This document shows, piece after piece, positions 56,764-64,000 of a stretch of 64,000 nt of DNA (within the stretch, counting starts at the first letter, position 1; each line of letters starts with the position of its first letter). The translations under genes and the position numbers were made by a program. Origin of the DNA: Charina bottae (taxonomy: Eukaryota > Chordata > Lepidosauria > Squamata > Charinaidae); the NCBI GenBank assembly GCA_023362775.1, contig JALMGJ010000029.1, positions 7,793,268 through 7,857,267 of the forward strand, in the 5' to 3' direction. Under the pieces are notes generated by a model. That model saw only the letters and a program-made list of their open reading frames with translations. It did no database searches and was not told the DNA's origin.

Positions 56764-57060
56764 TTGAAGTTTGGAATTGATAGAATCTTTACTTTGAATG
56801 ATCTTAAATCTCAAAGATTAGATGAATTGAATCATGGAGTGCTGAAGGAACTAGCTGGAAAGATTCTAGAGCAGATCATAAAGAAATTGCACCTTGAAAA
56901 CAATACAGTAACTACCAAAAGTCAGCATGTATTTGTCAAGAACAAATCTTTCCATACACACCTTACTTCATTTTCTGACTGGGTAATTTCCTTAATAGAT
57001 TATGGGAATGCTGTAGACATAGTATACCCTGACCGGAGCATGTTATTTCTGCCAAGTACT
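56764..57060 (+). pseudogene. CR1 LINE reverse transcriptase relic
   Basis: LKELAGKILEQIIKKLHLEN, TTKSQHVFVKNKSFHTHLTS and FSDWVISLIDYGNAVDIVYP follow the order of CR1 RT motifs around the KSQHGF and GKAVDVVYLD positions. The catalytic part is lost and an internal deletion is likely near 56860. Confidence 0.7.
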
Positions 57061-57665
57061 GACTGGAAGGGTTTCCAGATATCTGCACCTGCCATATTAA
57101 CTGTTTTCACATTTTTAACCTGTAAGCACCTACACATAAATACTAAGTGTGCATTCCAATCTGCAGAAAGGTGTCTTGTTTAACTTTGTGCCATCTAGAA
57201 GCTATGTCAGTTTGTTTACTTAGAGATTTCTTGAAACATGCCATTTGACCACGGGTGCCTCAATGTTTGCATACAACCATACAACAGTTTAAATTAGGAC
57301 ATGCCTGAGAGGAAGCTTTACTTAAATTCTAAACAAGTTGTTCATTACATTAGATTGCACTTGTTATGAACTCAGTGCCTCTGTCTTCACAGTATGTTTA
57401 TTCATGGTTATCTAACTATGATAATTAACCTCAATTTACCCCATCACAACACAATGAACTGTAAACTAGGCAACCACATTTTAGAGTATTATAGTGTGCA
57501 AACTCAACCCATATGGTTTATAATTTGGTGTCATGCAAACCCTCAAAATTGGATTAACTGGGCAAATTCCCCCATTATGTCAATGACAAGCCCAACCTTG
57601 ACTGAACCACACTGGGCTTTTTTGGTTTGGTTTGTTTACTGTGATCCATGTTAAAGAGATCCTTT
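57061..57665. other. intron sequence, nothing recognised
   Basis: No supported feature. Confidence 0.5.
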
Positions 57666-57678
57666 ATTCTTCAAAAGA

Positions 57679-58276
57679 ATATTTTCTTGGGCTCCAAGAT
57701 CACCGCAGACGGTGACTGCAGCCATGAAATTAAAAGACGCTTGCTCCTTGGGAGGAAAGCTATGGCAAACCTAGACAGGATATTAAAAAGCAGAGACATC
57801 ACCTTGCCGACAAAGGTCCGTATAGTTAAAGCTATGGTTTTCCCAGTAGTAATGTATGGCTGTGAGAGTTGGACCATAAGGAAGGCTGAGCGTCGAAGAA
57901 TTGATGGTTTCGAACTGTGGTGCTGGAGAAGACTCTTAAGAGTCCCTTGGACAGCAAGGAGGTCAAATCAGTTAATCCTAAAGGAAATCAACCCAGACTG
58001 CTTATTGGAAGGACGGATACTGAAGCTGAAGCTCAAATACTTTGGCCGCCTAATGCGAAGAGAGGACTCCCTGGAAAAGACCCTGATGCTGGGAAAGACT
58101 GAGGGCAAAAGGAGAAGGGGACGGCAGAGGATGAGATGGTTAGATAGCATCACCGATGTAACGAACATGAATTTGAGTAAACTCCGGGAGACAGTGGAGG
58201 ACAGGAAGGCCTGGCGTGCTATGGTCCATGAGGTCATGAAGAGTCGGACACAACTAAACGACTGAACAACAACAAA
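57679..58276 (+). mobile_element. BovB LINE 3' end, 5'-truncated, open ORF2 C-terminus
   Basis: A 13-bp duplication, ATTCTTCAAAAGA, at 57666-57678 and 58277-58289 fixes the boundaries. The ORF2 C-terminus is uninterrupted: FLGSKITADGDCSHEIKRRL, VKAMVFPVVMYGCESWTIRK and RRRGRQRMRWLDSITDVTNM, ending SRTQLND and stop at 58265. The 3' tail is CTGAACAACAACAA. It is the only BovB of the four on the plus strand. Confidence 0.95.
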
Positions 58277-58289
58277 ATTCTTCAAAAGA

Positions 58290-59124
58290 GCTCTGAGTCC
58301 GAAACCTTGGATAAAATGCAGCGTGCAGGAAACGAATGCTGGTATTGTCAACACTCTTGCTACCTAATATTTTTGTCTCAGCATCTCATGTTAACATGAC
58401 CAACTATTGTTCTGAGGCTGCAGAAGGATGGGAAGCATGTCTTGGCCACTTCCGCAGGCTAAGAGATGAATGATTGCCAGTTTGCTTGGGCGTATTACGG
58501 AGAGGGGAAGAGAGCTGTGCTATTACAACTCATTCGAAGTTGCCTTGAAAATCCTAGGATTGAAAAGGGTGGTGTCAGCTTTCTAAATAAAATAATGTTC
58601 CCAGTGGCTTTTCCCTCTGTGCATGCATGTATGAATTAGCCCTTCCTCAGCATTTTTACAATGCAGTGGTACCCACTTCCTGGGTTGACAAAGTTTGCCG
58701 AGAGGCCTGTTCCTTCCATCCTCAGACTTCCCTAATTTCACTTCCGTGGGGTGTTTCACGTCTGTCCACTTGGTTCTTAGAAGCTGGGGGTTGGGTGTCT
58801 AGGGGGTGATTTGCATTCCCATGTTGCTCTGGTTGCCTGTGCGGACCAACCACTATTTCTGGATAGAAAGAATGGATGACATTGCTCTGTACTCACCCTC
58901 ACCCACCTTGAAAGCAACCCCCTGGCATGTTTTCCTGCTCCACTTTCAGAGTAGGGTTTTCCTGCTTCTGTCACCTCAAGCACTGCTGTCCATTTTGCTT
59001 GTGACACATTATTTCTTCTAGGTCACTCCCTGCGCTTTAATTTGCTATTTTGCAGAAGCAGGAATGGCCCCTCAACTCAGTCAATGGTTGCCATGATCTC
59101 TAATATCATCCAGGGCTACCTTTA
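58290..59124. other. intron sequence, nothing recognised
   Basis: No repeat termini or exon signals supported. Confidence 0.45.
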
Positions 59125-59205
59125 ACAGTAGCTCTACAATAGCACAGTGGTTATAACACTTGCTTAGCATATAACATATTGCTGGTTTGAAACCTGGCAG
59201 AATTT
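59125..59205 (+). repeat. tRNA-Ala-like sequence, plus-strand copy
   Basis: AGCACAGTGGTTATAACAC resembles an A box region, TTGCTTAGCAT an Ala (AGC) anticodon arm and GGTTTGAAACC a B box. The D and variable regions deviate from a working tRNA, so it is a tRNA-derived repeat or SINE head. Confidence 0.6.
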
Positions 59206-59369
59206 TGTTATTGTTGTTGCTTTACTACTATTTTTCTTTCTCTGAACTACCTACTTTCCCATTGCTTTTCTTCTTAATCGGCCTAGCAATGCACTAATTC
59301 ATCACTTCCCCAGCCAGGTGAGGTAAAAGGGTTCCAAGGAAAGAAAAATGGTAATTAAAAAAAAAAAAG

Positions 59370-59450
59370 ACATTTCTACCAGGTTTCAAACCAGCAGTGT
59401 CCTTTCTGCTAGGCAAATGTTATAACCACTGTGCTATCACAGAACTACTA
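59370..59450 (-). repeat. tRNA-Ala-like sequence, inverted copy
   Basis: The reverse complement repeats AGCACAGTGGTTATAACA and GCTGGTTTGAAACCTGG of the copy at 59125-59205. The pair is head to tail inverted with about 165 bp between. Confidence 0.6.
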
Positions 59451-59564
59451 TTTAAAGTAATCCCAGAAGATATTAGATACCAACAGGGTGGCAAGAACGG
59501 AAATTTTATTTTAAAACTGGTTGTCTCTTCATGTATGTGCATTGTTATGCTTTGTGTGTATATA

Positions 59565-59632
59565 TGTGCGTGCGTGCGTGCGTGGATGGATGGATGGATG
59601 GATGGATGGATGGATGGATGGACGGACGGACG

Positions 59633-59676
<44 letters not shown>
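59565..59676. repeat. (GTGC)(GGAT)n(GGAC)n(AGAC)n microsatellite
   Basis: Stepwise changing tetranucleotide tracts, about 110 bp, abutting the end of the MIR-like SINE that follows. Confidence 0.96.
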
Positions 59677-59679
59677 TCA

Positions 59680-59830
59680 AGTCAGTGTTGATTCCTGGCA
59701 ACTGCCTGGACTAGTCCTGCAGGTTTCTTGGGAAGATTTTTGGAAGTGGTTTGCCCTTGCCTCCTTCCTAGGGCTGAGAGAAAGTGACTGGCCCATGGTC
59801 ACCCAGCTGGCTTGGGCCGCACAGCAGGTG
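59680..59830 (-). mobile_element. MIR-like SINE, 3' half and core
   Basis: Plus-strand text GTTGATTCCTGGCAACTGCC, AGTGGTTTGCCCTTGCCTCC and GTGACTGGCCCATGGTCACC is the family in reverse. It breaks off where the hAT fragment begins. Confidence 0.75.
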
Positions 59831-59834
59831 AGCG

Positions 59835-59955
59835 GTGGTGGTCCGCGCGATTGGCTCCCGCCTGCAAACTCCCCCCCCCACCCCGTCTGTGGAAAAACTG
59901 TCTTCCACAACCGGTCCCTGGTGCCAAAAAGGTTGGGTACCCCTGTTCTAAAAGA
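59835..59955. mobile_element. hAT-type element, truncated
   Basis: GCGATTGGCTCCCGCCTGC matches the family-B interior. The end CAAAAAGGTTGGGTACCCCTG (plus, read as two blocks) is a hAT-type terminus. The left end is missing. Confidence 0.6.
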
Positions 59956-60180
59956 CAGGTGATTAGCAGCCAAATTGTTTCTGAAAGCGAAAATACAGTC
60001 TGCAGGGAAAGATCAGGACAAGTTGCATTCCCCAGTTCTTCTCTCCTTACACTTGATTACATTCCCCAGCAGAGGGCAAAGCACAGAAGGGGGCCCTTGC
60101 TGACAGCTTGTATCCTGCAGTCAAAGGCCTTTATCTCACTATGTAAAGTGGTGCCACTGCAGTGCCAAGTACAGCCAACA

Positions 60181-60215
<35 letters not shown>

Positions 60216-60230
60216 TTTTTTTTTTTTACT
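60181..60230. repeat. (CT)n tract followed by poly-T
   Basis: CT dinucleotides with T interruptions, then about 13 T. Confidence 0.9.
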
Positions 60231-60861
60231 GCTCTTGCACTTTCAACTGTCAGCCTGCCAAACTAAAGCAGGTGAAGCATCGCCTAACACTTTACGCCTG
60301 TGCCAAGAAAAACTCTGCCTTCTCCATTCCTGTATCTCAGATTGTTGTTAATGGCAGAGGAATTAAAGCTGGCAAACCTGAAAGTCACCTTTGCCATCAA
60401 CACAGAGCTGGGATAGCTGTACCAAATCAGATGCTGTGCACTCCTCTGGCAGAAATGGCAAAGGATTTTTTTTTCATGACATGTAAAGCTAAGGGGACCA
60501 AGGTTTTTTCTCTCAAACAACCCAGTTACCCCCGTGAAGCTTTGGTCTCTGGGACAAATTCATCCCTGGAGAGGGAGAACTGGGAAGAAGAACACATCGC
60601 GAAAAAGGTAACGTTATCTCTGCATCTAACCTCTGATGCCATCTGTCATCACCTAGAAAGGCAATATGGATGACTGGAGAAGCAAGTCTCTCCAGCAAAC
60701 CCACAGTGGCCCTCCAGGCAAGTCACTTGCGGGTTACCCTCATCTGAATGGTACCTATGAAAAAAAGAGCAATTAACACAGGGAAAGGAAAAGGCTTCCA
60801 TATGAGGAAACAATTAAGCATTTGGATGAGTTCACACCACAAACAGTTAACCAATCATCCA
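60231..60861. other. intron sequence, nothing recognised
   Basis: A GC-average stretch without splice-bounded exon or repeat termini. Confidence 0.4.
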
Positions 60862-61566
60862 GGTCACCCAGCTGGCTTCAGGCCTCAGGCGAGACTAGAA
60901 CTCTCAGTCTCCTGGTTTGCCATTGGCTCCTTCCTAGGGCTGAGAGAGAGTGACTGGCCCAAGGTCACCCAGCCGGCTTTCATGCCTAAGGCGGGACTAG
61001 AACTCTCAGTCTCCTGGTTTCCCATTGGCTCCTTCCTAGGGCTGAGAGAGAGTGACTGGCCCAAGGTCACTCAGCCGGCTTTCATGCCTAAGGCGGGACT
61101 AGAACTCTCAGTCTCCCGGTTTGCCATTGGCTCCTTCCTAGGGCTGAGAGAGTGTGACTGGCCCAAGGTCACCCAGCCGGCTTTCATGCCTAAGGCGGGA
61201 CTAGAACGCTCTGTCTCCTGGTTTCCCATTGGCTCCTTCCTAGGCTGAGAGACAGGGACTGGCCCAAGGTCACCCAGCCGGCTTTCATGCCTCAGGCGGG
61301 ACTAGAACTCTCAGGCTCCTGGTTTGCCATTGGCTCCTTCCTAGGCTGAGAGACAGGGACTGGCCCAAGGTCACCCAGCCGGCTTTCATGCCTAAGGCGG
61401 GACTAGAACTCTCAGTCTCCTGGTTTGCCATTGGCTCCTTCCTAGGCTGAGAGACAGGGACTGGCCCAAGGTCACCCAGCCAGCTTTCATGCCTAAGACG
61501 GGACTAGAACTCTCTGTCTCCTGGTTTCTAGCCTGGTGCCTTAACCACTAGACCAAACTGGCTCTC
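60862..61566 (-). repeat. MIR-like SINE expanded into a 102-bp tandem array
   Basis: Seven or so units of 101-102 bp, each with CATTGGCTCCTTCCTAGG, GGCCCAAGGTCACCCAGCC and GGCGGGACTAGAACTCTC. The motif CATTGG starts at 60921, 61023, 61125, 61227, 61328 and 61429. Only the last unit continues into the complete tRNA-like head (TTAACCACTAGACCAAACTG at about 61538-61557). Because 102 is divisible by three, a spurious repeat protein frame appears at 60748-61248. Confidence 0.95.
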
Positions 61567-62377
61567 ATACATATATAATAATATATATAATAGGTGCATA
61601 CAGTTAAGAAGCATAATTCAGGTATGTCTATCCTAGGCTTTAGAAGCAGAGCAGCTGCTGCACTGGAGCTTGGATCAAGATAATCAGTGGAGAAATCCAT
61701 TTTGACCACATCGTAGAAAAGTGTAACACAGCAGTCCAAAAAGAGGTAACTTAAAAATAATGCCAGCCACTCCCATGGAGATTTTGACAACTCCTCCCTC
61801 CCTCACCAATCATGATATGGGTCAAAAAGAATGCCCCACATCAGCCATGCCTGGAAGGCACTACTCAACTCACAGTGATTAGGTGCCAAAATGACATTAA
61901 AGAAAACAGTGACTTCCTTTCTGTTATATAATACACAAGGAGGAAGTCTGAATATTCCACAGCGCCATCACTGATCCTGCTGTCATCAAGTCCCAAGGCT
62001 GCAGATTTTTCAGGAGAAAGGTTCAAGACCAACCCCATTCTAACATTAGCCCTTTAATGTATACTGAAAACAACATTTTGAAGAAGAGTACCTTAAAAAG
62101 ATTTTAGGGGAAATGGTTGCCTATACTCTAAATGCTTGCAGTCTTAGATAGTTGTGAAATGTGAGGGCCTTGTTTAATTTATTATGTTTCTAATAGGGAT
62201 GTGCAAGCTTCAGAAATGATTCAGAAGGAGGCTTTGTGACATTGCACAAGTGTGAGTACAGGTTCTTTCTGTTACTCATTAAAACAGTTGTGTCTTTTTT
62301 CAGGTTTCCACACAAGCCTGGAAAAAAGTTCCCACTGCATTAAAGAAAAGCAAAAGAGAACCATTCATCCAACTTTC
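61567..62377. other. intron sequence, nothing recognised
   Basis: No supported feature. Confidence 0.5.
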
Positions 62378-62385
62378 ATATAGAG

Positions 62386-62647
62386 CAGGGCTTTCCAAAG
62401 TTTTTCCCGCGGCGACACACCAACCGGCGTTGGTGTGTCGCCACGGGAAAACCCAGAAGTGCGGCAGCGCGCAAAAACCCGGAAGCGCTGCTGCTGCTTT
62501 CGGGTTTTGCGCACTGCAGTTGGTGTGTCGCCGCAGGAAAACCCGGAAGCGCTGATGATGATCAGCGCTTCCGGGTTGTGTGGCTACACACCAGACTGTG
62601 TGTGGCGACACACTTTTGTGTCGCGACACACAGTTTGGAAAGCTCTG
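62386..62647 (-). mobile_element. GC-rich hAT-type MITE, family A subtype
   Basis: A perfect 8-bp duplication, ATATAGAG, flanks it at 62378-62385 and 62648-62655. The right terminus ACAGTTTGGAAAGCTCTG is the family-A end. The interior contains a palindrome around GATGATGATC with arms CCGGAAGCGCT and AGCGCTTCCGG. Confidence 0.93.
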
Positions 62648-62655
62648 ATATAGAG

Positions 62656-63105
62656 AAACTCTGTTCCAATCCATAATCTATCAAATATTTTTTATCAAGC
62701 TAAACTGCTATATTCAACATCTTTCATTAGCCAAATTCTGTACTACATGTGTTCCTTTGCTGGTGTTTATAGACTGATTGGATGACTGGTTAACTTTCCT
62801 CCCTGCAGACTCCAATCAGATGACTTTTACCTAAATAAAGTAGTTTAGAAAACCTTTCCTGTGCTTCTGGTCCCTTCCTATGAGTTGGACTGCAACTCGC
62901 AGATCACTCCCAGTGTCAAGACGCCTACTGATAGAATGAAAAGTTAGCAACACTACATCTTTGAGAGTACTACATCAATACTCTCTCCCTCTAGTCTAGA
63001 GAAATGCAGATATATTAAACTGGCTGGAAATCTTAATCAGAAAATGATCAGGATGCCAGACAAACCACAGTCCCACAGAGGTTGTTGGGACTGATCACCT
63101 GGTAT
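62656..63105. other. intron sequence, nothing recognised
   Basis: No supported feature. Confidence 0.5.
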
Positions 63106-63109
63106 AAAG

Positions 63110-63175
63110 CCAATATACATCTGGATCCATTTCAGTCTGGCTTTAGGCCTGGATACACCACTAAAACAGTCAACA
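63110..63175 (+). pseudogene. L2-like RT relic
   Basis: The reading LDPFQSGFRPGYTTKT matches the RT segment just upstream of motif A in L2 elements. Only about 20 codons are recognisable. Confidence 0.55.
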
Positions 63176-63575
63176 ACCACAACTAATTTATTGATTAGTC
63201 ATTTGACCATATCAAGAAAGTATAAACAGTACTGAGAAAAAGGTAGAACATATTCATATTATATCATCACCCCTGCCATCAACCCCAAGCTATTCTAGGA
63301 GATCCATCCTTTTCTGGATGGTCTGATACAAACAATACTGTCCTCCTAGTAATGTCAAGTTTGTTCCCTGCAAAAAGGTTGTCAGTGTATTCTGAATGTC
63401 CCCATAGATCTTAAGAAAGGACCTAAGCAATCAGCTCTTACTACAGAGTATAGTTTACAATCAAACAGGATATGTGTGATGTCTTCAACAGCTGGAGCAC
63501 CACGTATACACAATTTTTCTGCAAAAGCTCCCATATCCTACCATAAAATCAAGTTGTCCAAACCGTGCTCTAGTG

Positions 63576-63844
63576 CAGGGGTGGGCAACGTCAGGCCTGA
63601 GGGCCATATAAGGTCTGAGGGGCTCCTGCCTAAGGCTCACGGGGCTCCCACCCGCAAACCCCGCCCCTTCCACGTGATTGGCTCCCGCCCACAAACCCCG
63701 CCCACCAGTGCTTGTGATTGGCTCCCGCCCACAAACTCCAGCCCCCAGTCTGCGGAAATCCCAGAAACCCCGCCCCCCACCCCCCTGGTCCCCAGTTATA
63801 AATATCCAAATGGCCCTTGGCAGAAAAAAGGTTCCCCACCCCTG
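63576..63844 (-). mobile_element. hAT-type MITE, family B, full length
   Basis: A perfect 8-bp duplication, CTCTAGTG, flanks it at 63568-63575 and 63845-63852. Ends CAGGGGTGGGCAACGTC and GTTCCCCACCCCTG are intact, and the interior shows GATTGGCTCCCGCCC sub-repeats. Confidence 0.95.
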
Positions 63845-64000
63845 CTCTAGTGAAACCTCTTCTAAGGAGCGGAGATATGCAAATTGTTAAATATTTTTCT
63901 ACCTGGCAAACTAATTAATGTTTGCCAGCCACTTCAAGGACATAGCACATTCAAGAAATGCTATGTAGTCTTGGCTGCCTGACCAATGACCTCAACTGGG

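Noticed and set aside
60748..61248. 166-codon frame with 34-residue repeats
   Set aside because: The 102-bp SINE unit is divisible by three, so the frame stays open by arithmetic; the sequence is a tandem SINE core.

Overview
The window is vertebrate nuclear DNA, almost certainly from a squamate reptile (lizard or snake). It is mostly intron of one protein-coding gene. On the minus strand, eight exons with proper splice sites encode an unbroken stretch of an inositol 1,4,5-trisphosphate receptor, closest to ITPR2. They correspond to about residues 32-317: the N-terminal suppressor domain and the start of the IP3-binding core. The exons, in transcript order, lie at 36926-36856, 29327-29212, 26759-26673, 25250-25092, 21407-21309, 19848-19765, 18742-18596 and 17916-17821. 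The exon with the start codon should lie beyond 64000 and the exon after residue 317 beyond position 1, so introns of more than 27 kb and more than 17.8 kb flank a compact 19-kb exon cluster. No second host gene was recognised.

The squamate assignment rests on the repeats: BovB (RTE) LINE 3' ends, full-length tRNA-derived Sauria-type SINEs with a BovB-like tail, L2 and CR1 LINEs, an R4-type LINE remnant, two Penelope-like elements, a Tc1 transposon and many hAT-type MITEs. Many insertions can be delimited exactly because their target-site duplications (TSDs) are intact: 8 bp for hAT, TA for Tc1, 10-16 bp for SINE, BovB and Penelope copies, and 5 bp for two solo LTRs.

Layout. 1-17.8 kb: downstream intron with MIR-like SINEs, BovB, Sauria SINEs, an L2 reverse transcriptase with one stop codon, a composite hAT element (6.8-7.7 kb), Tc1 (8.05-9.74 kb) and a hAT MITE. 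17.8-37 kb: the ITPR2 exon cluster, with a 21 x 40-bp minisatellite inside an inverted duplication (22.2-23.5 kb), a hAT element swollen by about 18 internal tandem units (27.6-28.9 kb), a BovB and the probable donor locus of the 7-kb composite (34.0-34.6 kb). 37-64 kb: upstream intron with L2 ends carrying microsatellite tails, two solo LTRs, the R4 remnant, a Poseidon-like Penelope fragment (46.4-47.5 kb), a Penelope element with an open 610-codon frame nested in an L2 (53.7-55.8 kb), a BovB with an open C-terminal frame, and a SINE expanded into a 102-bp tandem array (60.9-61.6 kb).

No new multi-gene system is visible. The least ordinary observations concern mobile DNA: three unrelated transposon families each seeded an internal tandem array; a hAT copy acquired about 350 bp from the flank of another hAT copy 27 kb away; both Penelope elements carry hammerhead-ribozyme-like cores; and one SINE joins the Sauria head to a different 3' tail.
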